Positions 49,696 through 58,186 of a stretch of 64,000 nucleotides of DNA are shown here, piece by piece (the stretch's first letter is position 1; each line of letters opens with the position of its first letter). A program made the position numbers and the translations under genes. This stretch comes from Levilactobacillus paucivorans (lineage in GTDB: Bacteria; Bacillota; Bacilli; Lactobacillales; Lactobacillaceae): NCBI RefSeq assembly GCF_001437125.1, contig NZ_JQCA01000163.1:29104-93103 (forward strand). The letters run 5' to 3'. Below the pieces are notes generated by a model. That model worked only from the letters and a program-made list of their open reading frames with translations, was not told the DNA's origin and did not search any database.

Positions 49696-50328
49696 TTAGA
49701 GCGTGGCAATCTTTTCATCAATTAATTGCAGAACTTGACGACGGGCGTCGGCATCTTCAACAAAGTCCAACTTGTCCCCATCAATTTGCATCTTAGGTGA
49801 TTTGTCGTAGCTGTTGTACCAGTCAACGTAACGTTGATCAAGTTCCTTGTAGTATTCATATAGGCTTGGATCGTGGTCGATTTGTTCGAAAGAACGGCCA
49901 CGCTTTTGAATCCGGGCCAACATCGTTTCAAAGGAGATGTTGATGTGAATCAACAAGTCAGGGTTCTTCTTATGCGTTGCGTCAGGTAGTTCTTCCATCA
50001 TGTTAGCCAGTAAGGAGTCATAGATATCAACTTCAGTAGCCGTAGCCCGGCCTAAGTCGGCATTCAAATGAAAGAGTAAGGAATCTTCGAAGATGGACCG
50101 ATCGAGCACGCTCTCGTCGTCGGCGTTGGCTGCCTTGATGCTGTCTAACCGCTTGTTTAGGAAATAGATCTGTAACAGAAAGGCATACTTCTGTGGATTT
50201 TTGTAAAACAACGGTAAGATCTTGTTGTCATCCACTGATTCATAAAAAGCTGGTTTGTGAAGGTGGTCGGCAAGCAGACTAGTCAGACTAGTCTTGCCGG
50301 CGCCAATGGTTCCTGATAGTACGAGCAT
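49696..50328 (-). CDS. Deoxynucleoside kinase (dGK/dAK family)
   Basis: Purine deoxyribonucleoside salvage enzyme of 210 residues, phosphorylating deoxyadenosine or deoxyguanosine. The P-loop GTIGAGKTS is at residues 6-14, the DRS motif (catalytic Asp/Arg) is in VLDRSIFED, and the LID arginines are in RIQKRGRSFEQ. Lactobacilli often carry a dak-dgk tandem, but only one gene is present here, so specificity is uncertain. RBS AGGAGA. Monocistronic with its own promoter. Confidence 0.9.
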   Translation of the reverse strand: MLVLSGTIGAGKTSLTSLLADHLHKPAFYESVDDNKILPLFYKNPQKYAFLLQIYFLNKRLDSIKAANADDESVLDRSIFEDSLLFHLNADLGRATATEVDIYDSLLANMMEELPDATHKKNPDLLIHINISFETMLARIQKRGRSFEQIDHDPSLYEYYKELDQRYVDWYNSYDKSPKMQIDGDKLDFVEDADARRQVLQLIDEKIATL

Positions 50329-50391
50329 GCAATCTCTCCTTTATTTACTGACGCACCGGGGACCTGCCCCGGGAATTTTACAACACTACAT

Positions 50392-50420
50392 ATTGTACCA
50401 ACCTCACCCTAAAAAGACAA
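50392..50420 (-). promoter_or_regulatory. Deoxynucleoside kinase promoter
   Basis: TTGTCT (50415-50420), a 17-bp spacer and TACAAT (50392-50397). A CCGGGG/CCCCGG hairpin lies in the leader near 50357-50372. Confidence 0.75.
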
Positions 50421-50476
50421 TATGTCGTGGGAATTTTGTTTCAGCAAGTGACGTCATTTGTCCCCTTGTGGGATAC

Positions 50477-50515
50477 AAAACGGCGCCTAGTCAAGATTTA
50501 CTCGACTGGGCGCCG
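50477..50515 (-). terminator. Terminator of the lysP-like permease gene
   Basis: Twelve-base-pair stem with one G-U (50481-50492 with 50504-50515), then TTTTG on the minus strand. Confidence 0.8.
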
Positions 50516-50556
50516 CAGAAAATTTAATTTTAATTGTTGATGATCAAGTCAGACTA

Positions 50557-52047
50557 TTAATCTTTGTTTTTCAGTGTTCCCTCTTCGTGGATTGGCGAAA
50601 CGTCAACCTCGTCCAAAGGAATCAACTTCGTGTGGTGCCGAATCTTGTACACCGTGTAGAGTACCAAAACTAATGGCACACTGATGTAGGTGATCAGGAC
50701 TTGTTCCCAGTTACCCGTAAAGAACGATTGTGGATCTTGACCAACAATCACGGCGACACAGAGAACCAAAGCCAAGAGTGGACCCACTGGGAACCACTTA
50801 GCATGGTACTTCAACTCGCTGAGCTTGTGACCCTGACGAACGAATGCCCGCCGGAAACGGAAGTGTGATAAGGCAATCCCGAACCAAGCAATGAACCCGG
50901 TTAACCCACTAGCAGCCACTAACCACAGGTAAATCTGTGGTCCGGCAATACTCGTGAAGAAGGTTACAGCGGCAACGACAGTCGTTGCAATCAATGCTGG
51001 ATAAGGAATCCCGTTCTTCCAAGTCCGTTCGAAGAGCTTTGGTGCGTAGCCTTCCTTGGACAGGGAGTAGAGCATCCGCGTTGACGCGTATATCCCAGAG
51101 TTAGCAGATGAGATGACGGAGGTTAAGATAACCGCGTTCATCACACTCGCTGCTGCAGCCAATCCGGCACGCCGGAAGACCAGCGTGAAGGGACTGATGG
51201 CAACGTCACTAGCGGAAGACCCAAGTAAGTCAGGACTCGTGTAAGGTAAGACGGCGGCAATAACGAAAATAGCTAAGATATAGAATAAAATAATCCGCCA
51301 AAATACCTGGTTAATTGCCTTTGGCACATCATGTTCAGGATCTTCTGATTCACCGGCCGTGATCCCGACTAATTCGGTCCCTTGGAAGGAGAATCCAGCA
51401 ACCACGAACACACTCAGAATGGCTGGGAAGCCACCCACGAATGGTGCCTTTTTGTAAGTAAAGTTGTCTAAGCCCGTTGCGTGACCACCCATGATACCCA
51501 CGATAGTCATAAACCCAACGGCTAAGAAGACGAATATCGTGATGACCTTGATTAAGGACATCCAAAATTCGGTTTCACCGAAGGCCTGAACTGACATGGC
51601 ATTGATAAAGACAATCAAGACCAGTGCAATCAGACTCCAGATCCAACCCGGAACGCCTGGTAACCAGAACTTCATGACCAATGCTGCCGTCGAAATATCC
51701 ACGGCAACCGTGATAGCCCAGTTAAACCAGTAATTCCAACCCATTGCGAATCCAAGTGCTGGATCCACATACTTGGAAGAATAAGCCGCGAACGACCCTG
51801 AAATTGGCATGTTTGTTGCCATTTCTCCCAAACTTGTCATTAGGAAGTAGACCATCAGACCCATCCCAATGTATGCTACTAACGCCCCACCGGGTCCAGC
51901 TGTAGAAATGGCAGAACCACTTGCTACGAAAAGCCCGGTACCAATGCACCCACCTAAGGCAATCATGGAAACGTGACGGGTCTTTAGACCACGCTTAACG
52001 GATTCCGTGACTTCTGGTGTGGATGACTTTGTAATATCCTGCTTCAT
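50557..52047 (-). CDS. APC-family amino acid permease, LysP-like
   Basis: Proton-coupled amino acid importer of 496 residues with 12 predicted helices. GLKTRHVSMIALGGCIGTGL opens helix 1 (about residues 20-39). GFSFQGTELVGITAGESEDP in helix 6 is the amino acid transporter (AAT) family signature, and LysP proteins are the closest relatives I recognise. Lysine is therefore the likeliest substrate, but histidine or aromatic amino acids cannot be excluded. It has its own promoter 265 bp upstream and a long structured leader. Confidence 0.88.
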   Translation of the reverse strand: MKQDITKSSTPEVTESVKRGLKTRHVSMIALGGCIGTGLFVASGSAISTAGPGGALVAYIGMGLMVYFLMTSLGEMATNMPISGSFAAYSSKYVDPALGFAMGWNYWFNWAITVAVDISTAALVMKFWLPGVPGWIWSLIALVLIVFINAMSVQAFGETEFWMSLIKVITIFVFLAVGFMTIVGIMGGHATGLDNFTYKKAPFVGGFPAILSVFVVAGFSFQGTELVGITAGESEDPEHDVPKAINQVFWRIILFYILAIFVIAAVLPYTSPDLLGSSASDVAISPFTLVFRRAGLAAAASVMNAVILTSVISSANSGIYASTRMLYSLSKEGYAPKLFERTWKNGIPYPALIATTVVAAVTFFTSIAGPQIYLWLVAASGLTGFIAWFGIALSHFRFRRAFVRQGHKLSELKYHAKWFPVGPLLALVLCVAVIVGQDPQSFFTGNWEQVLITYISVPLVLVLYTVYKIRHHTKLIPLDEVDVSPIHEEGTLKNKD

Positions 52048-52305
52048 GTTCTTTTCCTCCTTCTTGCTCGAAGGACCTTCTCAACATAGCCCCATAACTT
52101 TTCACCATGGTGAAGAAATGCACATGACTAAACCATTGAAAGCACTTCATAACGCTTTACGTTGCTATGGCGGTCTCAGAACTTTGAATGCGGTCACCCC
52201 ACCGAATCACAGACTGCGATTGGTTTTGCTCCCAACATTCGCCACCGTAAAAACCGCCTTTTTACGGATGAATAAATATTATTAGCGGTACCCTTTTCAT
52301 CAACA
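52048..52305 (-). promoter_or_regulatory. Long structured leader of the lysP-like gene
   Basis: About 258 nt of leader. The first hairpin CCGTAAAAA/TTTTTACGG encloses GGCGG; its GGCGGT can instead pair with ACCGCC about 110 nt downstream. A 14-bp palindrome TTCACCATGGTGAA and a GAAGTGC/GCATTTC stem follow. It does not show the lysine riboswitch core or a T-box, so the ligand, if any, is unknown. Confidence 0.5.
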
Positions 52306-52311
52306 CATTGT

Positions 52312-52340
52312 AGTATAGCTACCGCTATCTGATTTTGCAA
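52312..52340 (-). promoter_or_regulatory. lysP-like gene promoter
   Basis: TTGCAA (52335-52340), a 17-bp spacer and TATACT (52312-52317). Confidence 0.78.
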
Positions 52341-52375
52341 GGTTAATTTGGTGTGAGCGCAAATTGTTTTTCTTC

Positions 52376-52906
52376 TTACAAATCGAGGCTAAATGCCAAT
52401 AAAACTTGTGGTTTTGGGGTCAAGCTCTCCCCCACGGGCAAGCTAACCTCCGGATCCACCACTCGGAAATTTAGTTTTTCCAAAACATGTAAAGATCGCG
52501 TATTACTTTTCAGAACAGAGGCCTGGATTTCCCGTATTCCTGCATAATGTTCACGAACACCCTGTATACTGCCTCGCAAAGCTTCCGTCATCAGACCTTG
52601 CCCCCAGTACTCTGGTAACATCAGGTAGCCTAATTCACGCCGCGTTTCATCTGGTTCGCCTTTTTCATTTACGACCGGATACCACACGATTGACCCAATA
52701 TAGCGGTTTGTGGCCTTATCTACCATGGCAAACGCCATGCCCGTGGCCTTCTCACTTTGAAACCAGCTATCTAGTTGTTTGGCGGGTGGGGCCATACTCT
52801 GCCCGGCCGGTGACGCAACCTCAGGTGTTGAGAGAAGTTCACCATATGCTTGACGGTCGCTGTCGGTTACCGGTCTAACGATCAAACGTTTCGTTTCTAC
52901 AATCAT
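52376..52906 (-). CDS. GNAT acetyltransferase, RimJ/RimL-like
   Basis: Acetyl-CoA transferase of 176 residues. TKRLIVRPVTDSDRQAYGEL at the N-terminus and ELGYLMLPEYWGQGLMTEAL (the acetyl-CoA loop, about 96-115) mark the RimJ/RimL branch that acetylates protein N-termini. NTRSLHVLEKLNFR is the usual GNAT motif B. The substrate is not known. RBS GGAGGG. Divergent from the hydrolase. Confidence 0.9.
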   Translation of the reverse strand: MIVETKRLIVRPVTDSDRQAYGELLSTPEVASPAGQSMAPPAKQLDSWFQSEKATGMAFAMVDKATNRYIGSIVWYPVVNEKGEPDETRRELGYLMLPEYWGQGLMTEALRGSIQGVREHYAGIREIQASVLKSNTRSLHVLEKLNFRVVDPEVSLPVGESLTPKPQVLLAFSLDL

Positions 52907-53034
52907 GCTTGCACCCTCCTCATTTCCGTCACTCGTTGAAGTGCGTTACAATAAATGCAATTAGCTTCGCAAGCCCGGCCTAAGACAGGCTCGGTTTGTT
53001 GTCCCTATCATGACTGAAAACAGGAGGTTTCGCA

Positions 53035-53829
53035 ATGAAAATTATCAAACAAGCCTTGTCATCGGACTCCAACGCCTATCTACAGGGGTATTTACGCCAG
53101 GACGCGGGGACACCCCAGCATTATCCGGCCATGATTATCGTTCCCGGTGGGTCCTACACCCACATCCCCGAACAACAGGCTGAAGACTTAGCACTGGCCT
53201 GGTCGGCTCGTGGCTATCAGACCTTCTTTCTCCGCTATAGTTTCGTCGCCGAAAAGCACCCTCTCTTGCCAGCCCCTGTGATCGAACTGGCTCAGACGGT
53301 GGCCAGCTTGCGAGAATACGCGACTGACTGGCAGATTGACACCAAGCGCATTGCAATTGCTGGCTTCTCAGTTGGGGGCCACATTGTCGCCCTCTACAAT
53401 GATCTCTGGCATATGGCTGATTTTGCAAAACGAGTTGGCGTCCCAACAGCGGCACTAAAACCACAGGCGGTCATCTTAGGCTACCCGGTTATCACGCCTA
53501 AGGCAGGATTCCCAACCGATCCCACCATGCTAGATGCTTGGACCGACGACCCGGAAAAGATTGCGGCTGACCAACAAGTCACCGCACAGAATGCGCCGAC
53601 TTTTGTCTGGGCCACTGCGGCTGACCCGTTAGTACCCGTTCAGAACGCCCTAGCCTACGCTCAGGCCTCTATTGCCCAAGGTGTGGACACCGAGCTCCAT
53701 CTTTTCCACCACGGCCCACACGGCCTCGCACTGGCGAATTCAGTGACGGCTTGGAAACCAGGAACTGCCTTACCTCACGTGGCCCACTGGATGGACCTGG
53801 CTCAAGAATGGTTGGACGAACTCGACTAA
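53035..53829 (+). CDS. Alpha/beta hydrolase (esterase type)
   Basis: Cytosolic serine hydrolase of 264 residues. An oxyanion PGGSY (37-41), nucleophile elbow GFSVG with Ser112, Asp197 in ADPLVP and His229 in GPHGLA form a complete triad. It resembles acetyl-xylan esterase or BD-FAE type lipases in lactobacilli. No sugar genes are adjacent, so the natural substrate is open. RBS GGAGG. It ends at a strong terminator; the gap after it holds a structured repeat. Confidence 0.9.
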   Translation: MKIIKQALSSDSNAYLQGYLRQDAGTPQHYPAMIIVPGGSYTHIPEQQAEDLALAWSARGYQTFFLRYSFVAEKHPLLPAPVIELAQTVASLREYATDWQIDTKRIAIAGFSVGGHIVALYNDLWHMADFAKRVGVPTAALKPQAVILGYPVITPKAGFPTDPTMLDAWTDDPEKIAADQQVTAQNAPTFVWATAADPLVPVQNALAYAQASIAQGVDTELHLFHHGPHGLALANSVTAWKPGTALPHVAHWMDLAQEWLDELD

Positions 53830-53991
53830 CATTATCTACTGTTGCGCTAATGGCCGCCTTACCGGCTTGTAGATATGGGCTGGAACGGTGCGAGCACAAC
53901 TTGAAGCCTCGAAAAACACGAGTCTATAAGCTTGGCTTTGACTGTCGCTTTATAGTCATATTGCCGACAACACCTAACTGAAACAGAGATA

Positions 53992-54031
53992 ACAAAAAAT
54001 GATCAACACCACACGGTGTCGATTATTTTTT
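53992..54031 (+). terminator. Terminator of the alpha/beta hydrolase gene
   Basis: A 13-position stem (53998-54010 with 54015-54027), then a run of T to 54031. A-rich on the left, so it may also work on the minus strand. Confidence 0.85.
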
Positions 54032-54070
54032 ACTTCACTTGATTCATACACATGAGCGACGAACCACTAC

Positions 54071-54237
54071 CCTAGCCGGAGGAAGTCAGGGATGGTGGTG
54101 TTAACTAGCGTTTTAGGCTAGTATACAGCACGGGCGACTTTGAAGACACGTGGTCTTCGTGGCTTCAAATCGAGCGAGAAGCCCACCGGGCTGAAGCGTC
54201 CCACAGCAAGCGGAATCCCTGGCAGCCGCAGGCGGCC
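54071..54237 (+). repeat. Dispersed structured repeat, copy A
   Basis: 167-bp element sharing about 100 positions with copy B at 62377-62561. It folds as follows: closing helix GTCAGGGAT/ATCCCTGGC (54085-54093 with 54215-54223), variable hairpin ACTAGC/GCTAGT (54104-54109 with 54117-54122), long hairpin with arms 54139-54150 and 54158-54169, and a short AGCCC/GGGCT hairpin (54179-54183 with 54188-54192). Flanked by terminators on both sides, in a convergent intergenic region. Family unknown to me. No ORF with an RBS. Confidence 0.75.
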
Positions 54238-54261
54238 AATTCAAAATCATCAACAAATTAA

Positions 54262-54310
54262 AGAGCACACCAACAACCAAAATAACTAGTTGTTGATGTG
54301 CTCTATTTTT
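54262..54310. terminator. Bidirectional terminator after repeat copy A and the PAP2 gene
   Basis: A 16-position stem (54262-54277 with 54289-54304), then ATTTTT on + and TTAATTTG on -. Confidence 0.85.
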
Positions 54311-54353
54311 AGTTTATTCAGTCATTAACCCACCTGACCATCTGGTAGAAGGG

Positions 54354-55022
54354 TTAGATCTCGGAACGCTTCAGTAACGGCCATCCCTGCATCATCGGTG
54401 CAAACCGAATGTAGAGTCCTTCAGCCACCTGTAACCACAGGTAAGCCAGCAGAACTGCTCCAATCGTATCTGTTGGGTAATGGGCATTGAGATAAACCCG
54501 TGAGATCATCACGATAGCCATCCAAATAATCAAGACCAGCCGGAGCAACCAAGCCTTCCAGGCCTTGCCAATCATCGGAATGAGAATCACCCAAATCATT
54601 GCGATGACCAGGAACGTGCCAAACACGTGGCCACTAGGAAAACTAAACCCATCATCAATGGCCAGATGCGCGGCGGGTCTTGGTCGTGCCACAACTTTTT
54701 TGATAAGTGATGCGATGACATCCCCACCAGCCAACGTTGCCAAGCACCAGAGTGCTGGAATCTTAAATTTAAAGCCCCAAAGGAAGAATGCCAACACCAA
54801 GACCCAAATAATAGCTAACTTGGGTTCCGCTAGGCTGGTCACTCCCCGATAAAGTAGCGTTTTCCAACCTGGTTGGTTCTTCTGGATGACATCGACAATC
54901 GATGAATCCAAGAAGCTCACATAGGCATTCTGCGCCTTTACGAAAAACGCAACGACCAGGAAGAGGACGGTGGCAAGTGTGAACTTCCACGGCCGATCCC
55001 GGTCTCGATCAAATAGCATCAT
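54354..55022 (-). CDS. PAP2-family membrane phosphatase
   Basis: Lipid phosphatase of 222 residues, probably acting on phosphatidate or undecaprenyl pyrophosphate at the outer face of the membrane. The three PAP2 motifs are complete: Lys109 with RPRP (113-116), PSGH (129-132, His132) and SRVYLNAHYPTD (His181, Asp185). Six helices. AAAGGAA is nine bases before the first ATG. Monocistronic with a strong terminator. Confidence 0.9.
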   Translation of the reverse strand: MMLFDRDRDRPWKFTLATVLFLVVAFFVKAQNAYVSFLDSSIVDVIQKNQPGWKTLLYRGVTSLAEPKLAIIWVLVLAFFLWGFKFKIPALWCLATLAGGDVIASLIKKVVARPRPAAHLAIDDGFSFPSGHVFGTFLVIAMIWVILIPMIGKAWKAWLLRLVLIIWMAIVMISRVYLNAHYPTDTIGAVLLAYLWLQVAEGLYIRFAPMMQGWPLLKRSEI

Positions 55023-55071
55023 GTTTGTAATTCCTTTCGTCTTACCCGATTCTGGGAAACCCCTAGCAATG

Positions 55072-55080
55072 AGTATACCA
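55072..55080 (-). promoter_or_regulatory. Extended -10 of the PAP2 gene
   Basis: TGG plus TATACT on the minus strand, about 45 bp before the start codon. The -35 is poor. Confidence 0.4.
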
Positions 55081-55118
55081 CCTCCCGTCTAGATTTCTAG
55101 AGGGGGCTAGGGATTTGC

Positions 55119-55568
55119 CTAGCGCCGATGCCGCCAAGCACGTTGTTGGACCCGGTTCACCAGTTCCGATAAGAGGAACCCAAACGCGATAGAACCGGAG
55201 ATCATCACCACTTGCATCATGAAGACAAAAGCGGTGGCATTCTGACCCAGGGCGAAATTCTTAATCATTTGATAAGCTTGGCCCCCAGGAACCAGCGGTA
55301 CCAACGCCGGAATATTGAAGAGAATCATTGGCATTTTTTTAATCCGGGCTGCCTGCAAGGAAGCCACCCCAATGGCAAAGGCTCCTAGCAGGTTGCCGAC
55401 CACGTAGCCGCCACCACTCAACACGGTGAACCGGTACAGTAAAAACCCGAGAACGCCGATCCAACCGCCAAAGTTTAACGCCCGTCTAGGGATGTTGATT
55501 AAGACCCCAAAGGCCAGTGTCGACACATAAGTCCCGGCGACCTCGATAAAAAACTCTAATAATGTCAT
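55119..55568 (-). CDS. Threonine/serine exporter, C-terminal domain protein (ThrE_2, DUF3815)
   Basis: Small membrane protein of 149 residues with four or five helices. It is the second half of a split ThrE-type exporter; in Corynebacterium the two parts are fused. NIPALVPLVPGGQAYQMIKN corresponds to the conserved PG-containing helix. Thirteen base pairs after its partner; cotranscribed. RBS AAGGAG. The role in Thr/Ser export is inferred from family. Confidence 0.88.
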   Translation of the reverse strand: MTLLEFFIEVAGTYVSTLAFGVLINIPRRALNFGGWIGVLGFLLYRFTVLSGGGYVVGNLLGAFAIGVASLQAARIKKMPMILFNIPALVPLVPGGQAYQMIKNFALGQNATAFVFMMQVVMISGSIAFGFLLSELVNRVQQRAWRHRR

Positions 55569-55580
55569 GTCGATCGCTCC

Positions 55581-56336
55581 TTATAAGAACTGCAGGACCA
55601 TGGCGATCCCAAATCCAATGGCGGCGGCACTCACCAAGGCTTCCACTGCTCGGGCTGGTCCACTCACCAGGTTACCGGCCAGAACATCTCGCACCGAGTT
55701 GGTGATCGGTACCCCGGGAACCAGCGGCATGACCCCACCGATAATGATGTCATCGACACTGAGTCCCAAACCAAGATGGACGGCAAAGACCGCCAAGATC
55801 CCAATCGTGGCAGCGCCAGCAAATTCTGACAAAAACCGAATCTGAATGAACTTATTCAGCAGGTAGAAGACTAGCCAGCCAATCATCCCCACGAAACATG
55901 AGATCCAAAAATCATGAAGGTTGTGCCGAAAGACCACTTCCAAGGGACCACTGACCATTGCGGCAGCCAGTAACTGCGCCCACATTGGGAAGTACTTCGT
56001 TTCACTGTCAAGGTGGTCCAACTTGTCGGCAAACTGCCGCAACGTGATGTCGTGGGCCGCAAATTCTCTAGAGAGCTGGTTGACGACGGCAATCTTTTCC
56101 AAATCAAACGTGCGCCGTTTGACCGGTTGAATCTGCGCACCGACCTCACCGTTGATGGCCATGAGAATTCCGGTAATCATCACGAAGAGTTGACTCGTCT
56201 CGGCCCCCGCATTGTGGGCAATTCGAGTCATGGTATCTTCAACTCGTTCAATTTCCGATCCATTCTCGATCATGATGCGGCCTGCCGTTAGCGCCGTATG
56301 TAAGATTAATTGGTCCCTTTTCTTCTGGCTACTCAA
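55581..56336 (-). CDS. Threonine/serine exporter, N-terminal domain protein (ThrE, DUF1212); TTG start
   Basis: Membrane protein of about 251 residues. Its cytosolic front half (about 1-115) carries the DUF1212 signature AGRIMIENGSEIERVEDTM, and its rear half five helices with GVMPLVPGVPITNSVRD. The frame is open to 56447, but a TATAAT box sits at that level and CAGGAGGG lies six bases before a TTG at 56336, so TTG is the likely start; an ATG at 56360 cannot be excluded. First gene of the split exporter pair. Confidence 0.85.
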   Translation of the reverse strand: MSSQKKRDQLILHTALTAGRIMIENGSEIERVEDTMTRIAHNAGAETSQLFVMITGILMAINGEVGAQIQPVKRRTFDLEKIAVVNQLSREFAAHDITLRQFADKLDHLDSETKYFPMWAQLLAAAMVSGPLEVVFRHNLHDFWISCFVGMIGWLVFYLLNKFIQIRFLSEFAGAATIGILAVFAVHLGLGLSVDDIIIGGVMPLVPGVPITNSVRDVLAGNLVSGPARAVEALVSAAAIGFGIAMVLQFL

Positions 56337-56411
56337 CGCAGACCCTCCTGTCGATGACATTGTCTCATTCATTATACGACACTCCGCGCCCCGCGAGAAT
56401 ATCTGAGTGAC

Positions 56412-56444
56412 AAAAAAAGGAGTCGAAGATGGCCTCTTCGCTCC
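56412..56444 (-). terminator. Terminator of the MntR-type regulator gene
   Basis: Stem GGAG-CGAAGA/TCTTCG-CTCC (within 56419-56444), then TTTTTTT on the minus strand. Confidence 0.9.
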
Positions 56445-56451
56445 CAAATGT

Positions 56452-57099
56452 TTATTTCACAAAAATGTAGTGGGCCGCCTTGTAGCTCACGATGAGTTCG
56501 GCATTGTCCGTGAGGTTCTGGACCGTCACGGGACCTTCAAATGGATCGTGTTTGAGCACCTTCAGTTGGTCACCGATATCCAACTTCAGATCCCCCAGGT
56601 AAGTCAGGAGATCATGGTTGTCGATGAACCGGTCCACCGTTACCACGCTGCCGTCTTCGGCATCGTTGAGCACCGTGTGGCTGTCCTCGTGATAGTGACC
56701 CAGGCGATCGGGAATAACCCCACCATGCGGACAATGCGTCGGATTACCCAACATGTCGTCCAGGGCATTGATAAGTTTAGGACTCGTCACGTGTTCCAAG
56801 ACCTCGGCCTCGTCGTGCACATCAGGCAGGGCATAGCCTAATTTTTCCACCAGAAAGTCTTCCCAAATCCGGTGTTTTCTGACCAAGTCCTCGGCTAAAC
56901 GAATGCCACGGCTAGTCAATGAAATCCCAGCATAAGGTGTGTGTTCAGCCAATCCTTCGGCTGCCATCTTATTCACCATTTCGGTCACGGAACCGGCCGC
57001 AATGTTCAAACTAATTGCGATCTGCTTGTTGGAAACTTTCTTTTGCCGACCACCTAGTTCGAAAATAATTTTTAAATAATCCTCCTTCATCGGAGTCAT
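56452..57099 (-). CDS. DtxR/MntR-family metal-dependent repressor
   Basis: Manganese- or iron-sensing repressor of 215 residues. A winged HTH (about 8-60, with SVTEMVNKMAAEGLAEHTPY) is followed by the metal-binding dimer domain with HDEAEVLEH, CPHGG and a C-terminal FeoA/SH3-like domain (about 145-215, LKLDIGDQLKVLKHD). The GTG at 57108 is inside the RBS; the ATG at 57099 has GAGGTGA before it. Immediately downstream of the CDF gene, perhaps cotranscribed. Confidence 0.92.
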   Translation of the reverse strand: MTPMKEDYLKIIFELGGRQKKVSNKQIAISLNIAAGSVTEMVNKMAAEGLAEHTPYAGISLTSRGIRLAEDLVRKHRIWEDFLVEKLGYALPDVHDEAEVLEHVTSPKLINALDDMLGNPTHCPHGGVIPDRLGHYHEDSHTVLNDAEDGSVVTVDRFIDNHDLLTYLGDLKLDIGDQLKVLKHDPFEGPVTVQNLTDNAELIVSYKAAHYIFVK

Positions 57100-57141
57100 A
57101 CTGTTCACCTCATCTAATTTACGTTCCGAACAACAACTGCC

Positions 57142-58041
57142 CTACTCATGGCGCCAATCATTTGTTTTATGAATCAGGTCCGTTCCCATCCCCCGGCGGC
57201 ATTCAGCCTGCACAGTGACATGGTTAATCCCGTATCGATGACAGAGGAGCTTCTCAATCTGCCGGTACGTGGGTTCAATCTTGGCTAAAGGGAGATTATC
57301 CATGTTCACGTGGACGGAGAAAACGATATTGTTTTCGTCGATCAACCACGCGTGAATATGATGGACCCCTTCAACTTCGGGTAACTGGAGAATATCATGG
57401 GCGATGGCCTCATAGTCCAAGTCTGGTGCAGCTTCCATCAGAATCTTAAAGGTCTGTTTGATAATTGGCCATGACTCACACGTGATGTACCCAGCCACGA
57501 TAATCGTAATCACCGGATCTACCCAACTGATTTGCCAAATGGTAATCAGGATAGCCCCGACAATCACCCCGACTGAAGCTAAGGCATCACTCAACAGGTG
57601 CAAGTACGTTGCGCGAATATTGAGATTGTGCTTGGCACCCTTGTTCAGGAGCAGTGTTGACAGTAAGTTAGCCGCAAAGCTAATCACCGCCACCAACAAC
57701 ATGATATCCCCTTTGACGGGTTCTGGATGCAAGAGCCGCCGAACGGCCTCGATTGCCAAAACCAGTGAGACGATAATCAAAATTCCTGAGTTCAACAGAG
57801 CCGCTAAGATTTCTGCCCGACGATAACCGAAGGTGTTGGTCCGACTCTGTTGTCGCCCGCCGATCCGATGTGCCACGTAACTCAGGACCACGGACAACGC
57901 ATCTCCCAGGTTATGAAAGGCGTCAGACAATAGCGAAAGACTGCCGGAGAATAGTCCGCCAATGAGTTCAAAAACCGTAATGACCACGTTGAGTACGGTG
58001 ACCAGCAAGAAACGGCCACCCGTCAATCCATTTTGTGTCAC
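57142..58041 (-). CDS. Cation diffusion facilitator (CzcD/ZitB-type) efflux protein, GTG start
   Basis: Zinc or related divalent metal exporter, 299 residues. Six helices with the tetrahedral site in SDAFHNLGD (helix 2) and HLLSDALAS (helix 5). The C-terminal domain (about 210-299) has GVHHIHAWLI, typical of CDF metal-sensing domains. GTG start with GGGGTGA six bases before. Its position beside an MntR-type repressor suggests shared control by metal. Confidence 0.93.
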   Translation of the reverse strand: MTQNGLTGGRFLLVTVLNVVITVFELIGGLFSGSLSLLSDAFHNLGDALSVVLSYVAHRIGGRQQSRTNTFGYRRAEILAALLNSGILIIVSLVLAIEAVRRLLHPEPVKGDIMLLVAVISFAANLLSTLLLNKGAKHNLNIRATYLHLLSDALASVGVIVGAILITIWQISWVDPVITIIVAGYITCESWPIIKQTFKILMEAAPDLDYEAIAHDILQLPEVEGVHHIHAWLIDENNIVFSVHVNMDNLPLAKIEPTYRQIEKLLCHRYGINHVTVQAECRRGMGTDLIHKTNDWRHE

Positions 58042-58130
58042 TTCTTGTCACCCCAATTTACCTCTGCTACGTCTTATTATCGCAGAGTTTAGGGAGAATG
58101 AAAAGGTCCTTTTGGCGCGACCCGACTATG

Positions 58131-58170
58131 TAAAAAGGATTGCCCCAAGATTAACTTGGTAACAATCCTT
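58131..58170 (-). terminator. Terminator of the second GNAT gene
   Basis: Stem AAGGATTG/CAATCCTT (58135-58142 with 58163-58170) with inner pairs, then TTTTTAC on the minus strand. Confidence 0.9.
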
Positions 58171-58186
58171 CTATATATAATATGAT

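Noticed and set aside
52130..52210. TPP riboswitch-like pieces (GGGGTGA and CTGAGA) in the lysP-like leader
   Set aside because: The second TPP arm and the expected spacing are missing, and the gene downstream is an amino acid permease.
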